A program made the translations under genes and the position numbers. 64,000 nucleotides of DNA from Eubacterium sp. UBA3782 (lineage in GTDB: Bacteria > Bacillota > Clostridia > Lachnospirales > Lachnospiraceae), in the NCBI GenBank assembly GCA_002368795.1, contig DFFG01000075.1, positions 29,148-93,147 on the forward strand, in the 5' to 3' direction. The notes below the pieces were generated by a model that saw nothing but the letters and a program-made list of their open reading frames with translations, did not search any database and was not told the origin of the DNA. Below are positions 54,298 to 62,999 of the stretch, one piece after another (positions within the stretch are counted from its first letter, which is position 1; every line of letters begins with the position of its first letter).

Positions 54298-54645
54298 AAA
54301 GCATACGCACAGCCCAAGTTCGGCAGGATGCGTATGCTTTTTCAAGTGCATCCAGCAACCAGGGGAAAACCCAAAGCATACGCACAGCCCAGGTTCAATG
54401 GAATGCGTATGCTTTTTCAAGTGTATCCAGCCGCCAGGAAGGAAGGTAAAGCATACGCACAGCCCAAGTTCAATGGAATGCGTATGCTTTTTCAAGTGCC
54501 TCTAGCAACCTGGAAGGAAGGTAAAGCATACGCACAGCCCAGGTTCGGCAGGATGCGTATGCTTTTTCAAGTGCCTCCAGCCGCCTGGAAGGAAGAGAAA
54601 GCATACGAAATCCTCAAGTTCAGCAGGATGCGTATGTCTCCCACA
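54298..54645. repeat. Five 75-bp units, each with a terminator-like hairpin
   Basis: Units begin at 54298, 54373, 54448, 54523 and 54598, exactly 75 bases apart. In units 1-4 AAAGCATACGCA pairs with TGCGTATGCTTT, followed by further T residues. Unit 5 is degenerate on both arms. The loop holds GCCCA(A/G)GTTC and either GGCAGGA or AATGGAA. As the period is a multiple of three, two frames stay open, but no ribosome site supports a protein. Confidence 0.9.
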
Positions 54646-54808
54646 AAACTACCAGGAAATCAATGGAGCCGCAGGAAAGCAGCGAGGAAGCTATAGAGGA
54701 ACAGCAAGAGAAAATGCAGCCAAAAAACTATGGGAACATGCCCTATTGGAACGTTCGCGGAATTGATTGAGACGAGGGATTGCGGTAAACTATTCATAAA
54801 GAATTTGA

Positions 54809-54833
54809 TGGTAAATCAATTAGAGATTTACCA
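54809..54833. promoter_or_regulatory. Inverted repeat before the decamer array
   Basis: TGGTAAATC pairs with GATTTACCA around a 7-base loop, just upstream of the GATC decamer array. It could be an operator. Confidence 0.4.
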
Positions 54834-54840
54834 CCGATAA

Positions 54841-55090
54841 TGAGCCAGATCAAGCCAGATCAAATCGGATCGAACCAGATCAAACCAGATCAAACCAGAT
54901 CAAGCCAGATCAAATCGGATCGAACCAGATCAAACCAGATCAAGCCAGATCAAGTCAGATCAAACCAGATCAAGCCAGATCAAATCGGATCAAACCAGAT
55001 CAAACCAGATCAAACCAGAGCAAACTGGATCAAACCACATCAAAGCAGATCAAACCAGATTAAACCAGATCGAATCAGATCAAACCAGAC
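54841..55090. repeat. About 25 tandem decamers with consensus CAAACCAGAT
   Basis: From 54841 to 55090 the sequence is a 10-base repeat, mostly CAAACCAGAT, with variants CAAGCCAGAT and CAAATCGGAT. Nearly every junction forms GATC. The array ends about 20 bases before the start region of the isomerase/aldo-keto reductase gene. A frame through it only encodes rotating SNQIKPDQ repeats and is not counted as a gene. Confidence 0.95.
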
Positions 55091-55124
55091 CTAGGATTTT
55101 GCTTACGAAATGGAGAGACAGAGT

Positions 55125-56963
55125 ATGGAACTCTCACTGATGACATTTTCACTGATGAGAGACAGGGTGCATAGAAAACTGGATGCAGATAAGCTGATCC
55201 GGATTGCAGCGGATAGCGGCCTTGCTTCTGTTGACCTGATGGCTACGGAGCTTGGTCTGTATGGCAAGGATAAGCTGAAGGCTGCAATGGAGAATTGTGG
55301 AGTGCACTGTGGATGTCTTATTGCTTCGCTGCCTTTCTATGCAGCGCCGGATCGTGTTCTTGCAAAGGCTAAGGAACAGCTGGCTACCGCGAGGGAGCTG
55401 GGCGCCGATATGTTGATGGTGGTGCCGGGTTCTGCTGATCCGAGGGATGTTCGTGCTGTTAAAAGTCTGGGAAAGGATAAGGCAAGAGAGCTGGCGGTCA
55501 GCCATTTCCAGGCAATCGTCCAGGAGGCGGAAGGGTCCGGGATCCGAATCGGCTTTGAGAATACGCCTCAGGCGCATAAGCCGCTGGCTTCGGCGGAGGA
55601 TGTGGAGTATGTGCTGTCCCGAGTGCCGGGCCTGGGGCTGATCTTTGATACCGGTAACTTCCGGGTAGCGGATGCCAACTGTGATGAATTGGCGATCTAC
55701 GAGCGGCTGAAGAGCTATATCATCCGGGTGCACCTGAAGGATGTGGTGATCGGCAGCTTCCACGGCAAGGGTGAGCGCTGTATGGACGGACAGTCGATCG
55801 TGGCGGTTACGACGGGCTCGGGCGTGATCCCGATCCGGGAGATCTTGGAACGGCTCAAAGCGGATGGATATGATGGCGGCCTGGCGATCGAGTATTCGGC
55901 GAAGCCGGATGTCAGCGGCAGTGCGCATGCACAGTATGTCACTGCTTATGCTGATTATATCCGCGGTGTTCTGGATGGTACTCTTGAGAGGCCGCCCTAT
56001 GCCTGCATTCCGGGAATTCCATTCCCGGTCTCCCGGATCTTTTTCGGTAGCGCTGTGGGAGTTATTCCGAGAGGCGGCAATGCCGAATCTCTGTTGGATG
56101 CCATGGTTTCTGCAGGAATTAATGCCTTTGACACGGCAAGGGGCTACGGCTTTGCGGAGCGTTCCCTGGGCAAATGGATGCGGGCAAGGAATAACCGCCA
56201 CAGGGTGGTGGTCCTTACCAAGTGCGGAAATGCCGGCCCCGGCGGAAAAGTGCATGTTGACCGCAAGGTGATCAAGAAAGAACTGGCAAAGAGCCTGAAG
56301 GAGCTGCAGACCGATTATGTCGATATCTTTTTGCTGCACCGGGACGATCCCAAGACACCGGTCAGCGAGATCATCGAGGCATTAAATGAAGAGAAGAGGG
56401 CCGGCAGGCTCCGGATATTTGGCGTGTCCAACTGGACGGATGAGAGGATCCGCGAGGCCAACGCTTATGCGGAAGCTCATGGTCTGGACGGTTTTCGCGC
56501 ATCAAGCCCCAATTATGGCCTTGCCATCACGGCAGATGACCCATGGGGCGGCGAGACGGTTTCCATTGCAGGTCCGGAGAATCAGAAGGCCAGGGAATGG
56601 TATGCCGCAGAGCAGATGCCGGTCATTGCCTATTCCAGCCTTGGCAGAGGCTTCTTCTCCGGCAAGTTCAAAAGCGGAGATTACGAAGAGGCAAAGAAAG
56701 TCCTGGATGGGCCTGCACAGAAGGGTTATCTGTGTGCCGAAAATATGGAACGGCTGAAACGGGCAGAGGAGCTGGCCGAGAGAGATGGCAGCACAGTACC
56801 GCGGGTCGCCATGCAGTATGTCTTCGCATCGGATATGAATATGTTCGCGATCGTGAGCACCACTAATCCGTCCAGAATGAGGGAAAACATCAGCGCTGCA
56901 GCGCACCCGCTGACCGCAGCTGACGCTTCATACCTCGAGAAGGGCTTAAAAGAAGGAGCATAG
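55125..56963 (+). CDS. Sugar isomerase/epimerase fused to aldo/keto reductase
   Basis: This 612-residue protein joins two TIM barrels. Residues 1-280 are a xylose-isomerase-like/AP-endonuclease-2 fold with metal ligands in IGFENTPQ, IFDTGN, RVHLKD and LAIEYSAK. Residues about 298-605 are an aldo/keto reductase with Asp336 in FDTARGYG, Tyr341, TKCG and FLLHRDD. The linker holds ERPPYACIPGIPFP. The ATG at 55125 follows GGAGAG by seven bases. It may isomerise and reduce a sugar or cyclitol in one chain; the substrate is unknown. The decamer array is immediately upstream. Confidence 0.85.
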   Translation: MELSLMTFSLMRDRVHRKLDADKLIRIAADSGLASVDLMATELGLYGKDKLKAAMENCGVHCGCLIASLPFYAAPDRVLAKAKEQLATARELGADMLMVVPGSADPRDVRAVKSLGKDKARELAVSHFQAIVQEAEGSGIRIGFENTPQAHKPLASAEDVEYVLSRVPGLGLIFDTGNFRVADANCDELAIYERLKSYIIRVHLKDVVIGSFHGKGERCMDGQSIVAVTTGSGVIPIREILERLKADGYDGGLAIEYSAKPDVSGSAHAQYVTAYADYIRGVLDGTLERPPYACIPGIPFPVSRIFFGSAVGVIPRGGNAESLLDAMVSAGINAFDTARGYGFAERSLGKWMRARNNRHRVVVLTKCGNAGPGGKVHVDRKVIKKELAKSLKELQTDYVDIFLLHRDDPKTPVSEIIEALNEEKRAGRLRIFGVSNWTDERIREANAYAEAHGLDGFRASSPNYGLAITADDPWGGETVSIAGPENQKAREWYAAEQMPVIAYSSLGRGFFSGKFKSGDYEEAKKVLDGPAQKGYLCAENMERLKRAEELAERDGSTVPRVAMQYVFASDMNMFAIVSTTNPSRMRENISAAAHPLTAADASYLEKGLKEGA

Positions 56964-57086
56964 ATCTTAAGGCAAGTGGATGAGACGCTGCATGCCTCAC
57001 ACAGGACGCTGCAAGTGCAGGGAAGATGGCTGTTAGAAACGGGTAAAAAAGTCGCTCTGCAGCTACTTTGCGGCGATTACCTCGAG

Positions 57087-57108
57087 CAGGGGTGAAAAAC
57101 AGCCCCTG
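57087..57108 (+). terminator. Weak hairpin after the fusion gene
   Basis: CAGGGG pairs with CCCCTG around a 10-base loop, followed by GCTAATTT. It may serve as a weak terminator. Confidence 0.35.
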
Positions 57109-57148
57109 GCTAATTTACCACTGCAATGCCCATAATAGAGGTGTCTTC

Positions 57149-57228
57149 GGTTGCATCGAAAGGAAACTCTGGCAGTGATTGCCAAGCCAAGACGCTTTCA
57201 GGAATCTCCGGTTGCACCGGAAGGAAAC
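57149..57228. repeat. Two direct copies of GGTTGCAYCGRAAGGAAAC
   Basis: Copies at 57149-57167 and 57210-57228 differ at two positions and lie 61 bases apart, upstream of the unknown gene at 57272. They could be paired regulator sites. No other structure is seen in 56964-57271. Confidence 0.5.
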
Positions 57229-57271
57229 AGGAAATAATGTGTTTTTGCCGGTAAGGCAGGAGAGTTGAAAA

Positions 57272-58351
57272 ATGACAAAGATCGTTGATTTCAGGGAGAG
57301 CCGTGACAAAGGAAAAACGAAAGATTTTGAGATGACACATGGCCTGCACGAATTTGCCGATGCGGTCATCCGCACGATGCACACTGAGCTGGATACAAAA
57401 AAGAAGATTATTGATACAGTGATCGACCGGTTTGGTGAGGCCACAGCGGGCGAGGTTTTTTCCGATGACCTGGCAGAGATGATGGAGGGTCTCGTCCTGT
57501 TTCTGTACACACCGATCGAGGCTTTTGGTGATGAAGAGTCAGATCCCATGCCCTTGTTTGGCGGAGTGGCCGAATCCGGCAATCTTTATCAGGTCCAGAT
57601 TTTCTTTGACGGGGATCTTACGGAGAACGAGACCTTTTTTGTAATCACAAAGACGGATCTCATGGGAAATTGCTATAATTACAGCCCGGGTGGAGAATGG
57701 GAACTGGACGAATATTTCAGCATGGGCCCTCAGACGGATATGCAGAAAAAGATTATCGAGACTAATGCGCCGGATGCGAATTTTCTTTCCCGGCTGCTGG
57801 TTGATGATATCAGCATCAGCGACGAGGAATATCTGAAGATGCGGGAAGAGTATCAGCCTCTGATCGATCTGCAGAAAAAATACGAAGACGATCTTGTCTT
57901 TGAAACCAGTACGGTAAAGGGCTTTGAGGTTCTGCTGGTTCCGGATCCGGACACGTTCATTATGACCGGGTTTGCCATCGGATATTCCCGGCATCTGTTC
58001 CGCCTGGCCCAGTATGTATCGTCGGAGGACAAATTCATGCTGGTGCCGGAGGACATGGATCCCTGGGATATGAACGAGGAGCCGGTCTGCCGTACGGTGT
58101 ATTCCACAAAGGATGCCGGCGAGTTGGAACCCCTGATTCGGAAGGTGCTGGGGATCCGGGCAAAGGATGACCAGGTCCTCACGGTCATTCCTGTATCAAA
58201 GGGACGATATGTTTCCTGGAAGAGCCTTAGTACAGATGAGCTGCGGGCGCGGTCGCAGAAGATCACGGATGACCGCAAGATGACCGAAGAGGAAAAGCAG
58301 AGCGCCATCGGATTTCTAAAACTGCTTGGCAAAAAATGCCGTCCGGAATGA
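57272..58351 (+). CDS. Conserved-looking protein of unknown function
   Basis: The 359-residue acidic protein begins MTKIVDFRESRDKGKTKDFE, with the ribosome site AGGAGAG upstream. It has no signal peptide, membrane helix or recognised catalytic motif. The first 120 residues look helical; the middle (YQVQIFFDGDLTENETFFVI) and last parts alternate strand and helix. It ends with a basic GKKCRPE. It is not coupled to a neighbour, as spacing is over 250 bases on both sides. I do not recognise the family. Confidence 0.65.
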   Translation: MTKIVDFRESRDKGKTKDFEMTHGLHEFADAVIRTMHTELDTKKKIIDTVIDRFGEATAGEVFSDDLAEMMEGLVLFLYTPIEAFGDEESDPMPLFGGVAESGNLYQVQIFFDGDLTENETFFVITKTDLMGNCYNYSPGGEWELDEYFSMGPQTDMQKKIIETNAPDANFLSRLLVDDISISDEEYLKMREEYQPLIDLQKKYEDDLVFETSTVKGFEVLLVPDPDTFIMTGFAIGYSRHLFRLAQYVSSEDKFMLVPEDMDPWDMNEEPVCRTVYSTKDAGELEPLIRKVLGIRAKDDQVLTVIPVSKGRYVSWKSLSTDELRARSQKITDDRKMTEEEKQSAIGFLKLLGKKCRPE

Positions 58352-58383
58352 CCGTCCGTTCAAAGAAAATTTCAAGAATGAGT

Positions 58384-58423
58384 CAGCAGGCAGGGTGCCC
58401 AGAATCGGCCAGCAGGCAGGGTG
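58384..58423. repeat. Short direct repeat
   Basis: CAGCAGGCAGGGTG occurs at 58384 and 58410, 26 bases apart, in the space after the unknown gene. Confidence 0.5.
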
Positions 58424-58513
58424 TCAAGAAAAAAGATTTAGCAAACGTGTAAGAAAGATCGGGAAAAAAGGGTTTTCGTATCATCCTCAGACGGCAAGAT
58501 TTTGAATCGTGTC

Positions 58514-58542
58514 TTTAAGTTGGATACAAAATAAGATATAAT
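58514..58542 (+). promoter_or_regulatory. Promoter of the DUF937 gene
   Basis: TTTAAG (58514-58519), 17 bases, a perfect TATAAT (58537-58542). The -35 is weak. Confidence 0.5.
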
Positions 58543-58634
58543 AATAGGGCATAGAGTTTAGATTTCTGACACTCTTCTGCAGACGAATGCTACTGTCTGA
58601 CACAGATGGTCAGAGCACCGGAAGGAGGTATAGT

Positions 58635-59180
58635 ATGAACCTGTTGTCACTTTTGCTTTTTGTTCTCGGAAAATCTTCAGTGGTCGATATGCTGGCAAAA
58701 AAGACCGGACTGTCGGAGGCTACGATTAAAAAGCTGATCCCGCTGGCTGCACCGATCCTGCTGAAGGCGTTGACATCCAATGCATCCCAGAAGGACGGAG
58801 CAGAATCCCTGCTGAAGGCACTTTCTCAGCACACATCCACAGAAACTGTTGATAAGCAGCTTAGCACGGCTGATACCGAGGATGGCGGCAAGATCCTGCA
58901 GCATATCCTGGGCAGCAACAAGGGTGCTGTGACAAGTCAGCTTGCCGAGCAGACCGGAATCAGCAAAGAGCAGGTCATTCTGCTGCTGTCTATCCTTGCT
59001 CCTGTGCTTCTGTCTGCACTTTCTGCAGCGAATTCCTCCCATGGCCAGGAGAACACATCCGATGCGGCAAGCCCGCTTAGCCTGATGGGCCTTCTTGGCG
59101 GACAGGCGCAGGAGGCAACCACAGATGCGAATGTCAACGGCAGCGCACTTCTTAATCTGCTGGCTGCACTGGCGAAATAA
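58635..59180 (+). CDS. DUF937 (YidB-like) family protein
   Basis: The 181-residue protein contains two DUF937-type helical repeats: SEATIKKLIPLAAPILLKAL and SKEQVILLLSILAPVLLSAL, each followed by a polar Gly/Ser/Ala stretch. The hydrophobic N-terminus (MNLLSLLLFVLGKSS) is part of the fold and not a clear signal peptide. AAGGAGG precedes the ATG 58635. The family function is unknown. It has its own promoter, and no partner gene is seen. Confidence 0.85.
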   Translation: MNLLSLLLFVLGKSSVVDMLAKKTGLSEATIKKLIPLAAPILLKALTSNASQKDGAESLLKALSQHTSTETVDKQLSTADTEDGGKILQHILGSNKGAVTSQLAEQTGISKEQVILLLSILAPVLLSALSAANSSHGQENTSDAASPLSLMGLLGGQAQEATTDANVNGSALLNLLAALAK

Positions 59181-59383
59181 TAAAAAGTGAAACTCCTGCT
59201 GTGTACATACATGTAATCTGAGGGTTAAGATCAGGCGATGTATACAGTGAGGTGAATTGAGATCAGCTCGTTTTACACATGCCCATGATCCGAGGCGCAG
59301 GTACATGGGCAGCATGCGATGAACTGAAATATGAGAAATATGTAAAATTTGACCCACAAGGTTTGTATGCGAGGTGATTTACG

Positions 59384-60526
59384 ATGTTTGAATGGCCGAA
59401 GAAGAAACTTGGCTTTGGACTGATGCGGCTTCCGCTCACCGATCCGGAGGATCAGGGAAGCATTGATCTGGAACAGATGAAAAAGATGGTGGACATCTTC
59501 ATGTCGAAGGGTTTCACCTATTTTGATACCGCATGGATGTACTGTGCTTTCAAGAGCGAGGAAGCGGTAAAACCAGCGCTGACGGACCGGTATCCCAGAG
59601 AGTCCTTTACCCTGACGACAAAGCTGAACTCCCATTTCTTCAATTCCAGAGAAGATATGGAGAATGTCTTTAACACACAGCTCAAAAAGACCGGCGCCGG
59701 ATATTTTGATTTCTATTTCCTGCATGCGGTCGATGGTGAGAGCATTGCCAAGTACGAGGAGTTCAAATGCTTTGACTGGATGCTGGAGAAAAAGGCTGCA
59801 GGCCTGGTGCGCCATATCGGTTTTTCCTACCATGACAAAGCCGATGTTCTGGACAAGATCCTGACCGATCACCCCGAGGTCGAGCTGGTACAGCTTCAGC
59901 TGAACTATCTGGACTGGGAAAGTGAGTGGGTACAGGCAAGAAAGAATTACGAAGTGTGCGTGAAACACGAAAAGCCGGTCGTCGTCATGGAGGGCGTCCG
60001 GGGCGGCATGCTGGCAAAGCTGCCGGCTGAGGCCGAGGCGCTGCTGAAGGCGGCAGAGCCGGAGATGAGTCTTGCTTCCTGGGCAGTCCGTTTCGCGGCA
60101 TCTCAGCCCAATGTCATGGTCGTGCTTTCGGGCATGAGCAACATTGCCCAGATGGAGGACAACACCTCCTACATGGAGAAATTCCAGCCGCTGACCGATG
60201 ACGAAATCGCAAAGGTCATGAAGGTGGCAGACATTATCAACAGCAAAACCGCTATTGCCTGTACCGGCTGTCATTACTGCACGGACGGCTGCCCGCAGAA
60301 CATCGAGATCCCGTGGTACTTCTCCCTGTACAATGCAGTATCCCTGCAGGACGGCAGGGTCAGCCCCAGCGACATCCGCAACTATGAGGGCATAGCCCAG
60401 AAATTCGGAAGGCCCTCCGACTGTGTCGAGTGCGGTCAGTGCGAGGGAATCTGCCCGCAGCACCTGCCCATCATCGAAACACTGAAGAAGGTCACCAAGA
60501 CTTTCGAAAATGGGCCGCACAGATAA
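59384..60526 (+). CDS. Aldo/keto reductase with C-terminal two-[4Fe-4S] ferredoxin domain
   Basis: This 380-residue protein has an aldo/keto reductase barrel (about 1-285, with GFGLMRLP, FDTAWMYC and FYFLHAVD) followed by two four-cysteine clusters: CTGCHYCTDGC (Cys293, 296, 299, 303) and CVECGQCEGIC (Cys347, 350, 353, 357). Such ferredoxin-tailed reductases are common in anaerobes and probably pass electrons from ferredoxin to a carbonyl. The usual catalytic Tyr is replaced or shifted in WMYC. GAGGTGAT precedes the ATG. It is followed by palindromic element copy 2. Confidence 0.92.
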   Translation: MFEWPKKKLGFGLMRLPLTDPEDQGSIDLEQMKKMVDIFMSKGFTYFDTAWMYCAFKSEEAVKPALTDRYPRESFTLTTKLNSHFFNSREDMENVFNTQLKKTGAGYFDFYFLHAVDGESIAKYEEFKCFDWMLEKKAAGLVRHIGFSYHDKADVLDKILTDHPEVELVQLQLNYLDWESEWVQARKNYEVCVKHEKPVVVMEGVRGGMLAKLPAEAEALLKAAEPEMSLASWAVRFAASQPNVMVVLSGMSNIAQMEDNTSYMEKFQPLTDDEIAKVMKVADIINSKTAIACTGCHYCTDGCPQNIEIPWYFSLYNAVSLQDGRVSPSDIRNYEGIAQKFGRPSDCVECGQCEGICPQHLPIIETLKKVTKTFENGPHR

Positions 60527-60557
60527 GAAAAACCCATTATAAGATGGCAGATGTTTT

Positions 60558-60731
60558 AAAGGGGCTGTCGCATTAAACAAAGCGTGCATAAATATTCTTG
60601 CGGGAAGCGCTCGCGCTCTGTCCTCACGCAGCGGTACTAAGTCGGAATGTTCCATTCCTCCAAGTACCGGCTGAGGGCTGTTCCCTCCAGAATGTTTATG
60701 CACGCTTTTTTCTTAATGCGACAACCCCTTT
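60558..60731. repeat. Dispersed palindromic element, copy 2 (about 174 bp)
   Basis: In reverse orientation to the copy at 31251. It starts AAAGGGGCTGTC and ends GACAACCCCTTT, and on the minus strand shares ACTTGGAGGAAT, CATTCCGACTTAGT and the core AGGACAGAGCGCGAGCGCTT with copy 1. It lies between the converging aldo/keto reductase and TIR genes and may terminate both. Confidence 0.85.
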
Positions 60732-60849
60732 TCAATGCTTAGTGTAGGCTTATAGGCTAAAACGTGCTGATGCGAACCTGTCAGCCAGGGCAAAACCTAT
60801 ACACAAAAAAACTTGATTTACACGGAACGATGGTCCCCTTGGATGGGCT

Positions 60850-62559
60850 TTAGCTTCCTGCCTCTTCCTCAGCGATGGGATCCATGACCGGATCCTGGTA
60901 GAGGTAATAGTTGTTGCCATCCTTGATGACAAATCCATAGGGCCAGGTGTTGACGTATTCGATCCGGTAGCTCTTGGACCGTTCGTTATCCTGCATCCGT
61001 CCGTTGTAGGGGATGACCTCTTTGCTCATCTTGATATATATGGTAGATACCGCTGGAAACAGGGTATCGATGACAGCATCGACCGAATAGCCGCCGTCTG
61101 CAAAATACAGCTGGCAGGGCTGGACCTCGTCCGTGTCCGAACCTGTCATGTCGACGGACAGGATCCCTTCATAGATATCCTCATCCGAGCAGGCAGTCCC
61201 CTGAAGCTGGACCGTACCCGCATCAGCACCATTGTTTTTGTACTGCCGGGTGGTTGTTGTTCCCTGCTCAGGATTTTCGCAGGTCAGAGCGATTTCACCG
61301 CTATAGACCTTAAGGCTGTAGGTCAGCGTGTCAGTCAGGGGGGATGCCCCGTCATCGCCCGGATCATAATTTTCCGGCGGACTGAGGGTGAGGACGCCGT
61401 CAGCGACAGTGAAGCCCGCCGCAAAGGAGTAGTTCTCCTCAAATTTGTCCTGGAAGACCACGGTCATCCGTTCGGAGGTTTCCCGGTCGACCTGCATGGA
61501 GGTCGGAAAATAATTAAGCTCGAGGGCCGTTCCGTTTGCCGTCTGGCTCATCAGCGGCTGCTGGGACGAGTAGGAACTGGATGGCAGCAGAGTGCCCAGA
61601 AAGACCTCCCGGGGGATGGCGGCAGCAGCGATGCGCTCCTGTTCCGCCCTCTCTGCTTCACGCCGCTTTTGCTGTACATTATTGTAGATCATGAGCCCGC
61701 CGATCAGCAGAATGATACAGCCAACGACGGATAGGAGGATCGTTTTCAGAGGAATCTTCTTTTTGCCTGCAGGAGCAGAAGTGCCGGCGGTTGACGCAGG
61801 GCGTCCAGAGCCAGCGGCGGCTTTCTTTGTGGGCGTTGGGGCCGGCCTGGCGGCAGCAGTTCCTGCGGATTCATTCACTTGCGGTGCTGGGTTCCGGGAC
61901 GTATGGGCGCCGGATGCTGCCCAGCCTGCAGCGGAAGATCCGGATCCTGCAGAACCAGCATCTGCCGGCGCTTCGGACGGGTAGGATCCCATCTGCTGGA
62001 CGGCTGCCATATCCTCTGCCGTGATCGGCTGCGGCTCCCCTTCTTTCTGCACTGCTGTCTTTGGAGCGGTTTGGGCATGGACAGCCCCTGCGGATGAACT
62101 GGCTCCCACCGCGGGTTCAGGCCGCCTGCAGGGGAAAAGCACAGCGCTGGAGATCAGCTTGCGGTAGAAGGCCTCATCGTCCGGAAAGTTGTATTTCAGG
62201 ATACACTGCTGGGCGGACAGCTGCATCTCCATGCCGGGCGACATTTCTGTCTTCTGCAGGATAACACCCAGAAAGGTCTTGTTCTTGGACAGGGCGTAGG
62301 TCACCTCGCGGCGGCAGTTTGGCGATGCGATCGAGTTGGGCGAGACAAATGCCAGAGCGACACAGCAGCCATTCAGATGCTGCGCGATATACTCCGGCCA
62401 TTCGCTGCCCGGCGCGATGCCGTCATCGTACCATATGCGGTATCCGGCGTTGTTCAGGCGGTCAAGGATCGGGACGACGATATCACTATCCTTGTGGGCA
62501 TAGCTGATAAAAATATAATTCTCATCCCCCTCATAGGGAATAAAGGAAGTCTTCTTCAT
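60850..62559 (-). CDS. TIR-domain membrane protein with external C-terminal domain
   Basis: The 569-residue protein has an N-terminal TIR domain (about 12-140) with IFISYAHKDSD, YRIWYDDGIAPG and SPNCRREV, where Glu85 matches the catalytic glutamate of NAD-cleaving TIR domains. A Pro/Ala/Ser-rich linker (150-265) leads to a membrane helix (about 270-291: TILLSVVGCIILLIGGLMIY). The last 260 residues form a beta-rich domain predicted outside the cell. GAGGA precedes the ATG. No defence partner is adjacent. It could be a sensor with internal TIR output; the activity is inference. Confidence 0.85.
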   Translation of the reverse strand: MKKTSFIPYEGDENYIFISYAHKDSDIVVPILDRLNNAGYRIWYDDGIAPGSEWPEYIAQHLNGCCVALAFVSPNSIASPNCRREVTYALSKNKTFLGVILQKTEMSPGMEMQLSAQQCILKYNFPDDEAFYRKLISSAVLFPCRRPEPAVGASSSAGAVHAQTAPKTAVQKEGEPQPITAEDMAAVQQMGSYPSEAPADAGSAGSGSSAAGWAASGAHTSRNPAPQVNESAGTAAARPAPTPTKKAAAGSGRPASTAGTSAPAGKKKIPLKTILLSVVGCIILLIGGLMIYNNVQQKRREAERAEQERIAAAAIPREVFLGTLLPSSSYSSQQPLMSQTANGTALELNYFPTSMQVDRETSERMTVVFQDKFEENYSFAAGFTVADGVLTLSPPENYDPGDDGASPLTDTLTYSLKVYSGEIALTCENPEQGTTTTRQYKNNGADAGTVQLQGTACSDEDIYEGILSVDMTGSDTDEVQPCQLYFADGGYSVDAVIDTLFPAVSTIYIKMSKEVIPYNGRMQDNERSKSYRIEYVNTWPYGFVIKDGNNYYLYQDPVMDPIAEEEAGS

Positions 62560-62599
62560 CTATGTGTCCTCGGTGTTCTGGCTGAAAATAGATATATTA

Positions 62600-62629
62600 A
62601 CTATACCATAGGATTCTGCATGATGACAA
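62600..62629 (-). promoter_or_regulatory. Promoter of the TIR gene
   Basis: Minus strand TTGTCA (62624-62629), 18 bases, TATAGT (62600-62605), about 40 bases before the start codon. Confidence 0.65.
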
Positions 62630-62808
62630 CGCAGGAGCCGGGCGGAAATTGGTCGGAAAGCGTTTTTTCCCTTGCTTTTCATGCGCTGACCACGGGCAGG
62701 CGCGAACTGATTTGCGGCAATGCGCGGCTGACTGGCGCCCCTGTTATGCGGAAGGCGGAACAGACGGAGGGTAGTTTAAAATTGTATAGCTGAAGCTATG
62801 CAAATTGT

Positions 62809-62837
62809 TTGTGTTTCAGATGAAAAAACCTTATACT
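62809..62837 (+). promoter_or_regulatory. Promoter of the final gene
   Basis: TTGTGT (62809-62814), 17 bases, TATACT (62832-62837), giving a leader of about 155 bases. The rest of 62640-62999 shows no gene. Confidence 0.65.
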
Positions 62838-62999
62838 AAATTCAGGCATCATGAAATGTTTTCTTCATCTATTCATGATCAAACCGCAGCGGCCGTAGCA
62901 GTTTTGTTTTCGGCTTTTTCCTGTGCATGGGCGTTATTTGCCGGGACTGCGGCGCTGCATAAGCAAAACAGATGATTTGAAAGGAGTAATGTGTGCAGT

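Noticed and set aside
54259..54696. A 145-codon frame of five 25-residue repeats (KAYAQPKF...MRMLFQV)
   Set aside because: It arises because the 75-bp hairpin unit is a multiple of three; a second frame is open too, the start is TTG without ribosome site, and the units look like terminators.
54840..55094. An 84-codon frame rich in SNQIKPDQ
   Set aside because: It is the translation of the 10-bp array and shows no gene signals.
57110..57382. A 90-codon minus-strand frame upstream of the unknown gene
   Set aside because: It overlaps the start of the plus-strand gene, which has a clear ribosome site, and its composition is not protein-like.
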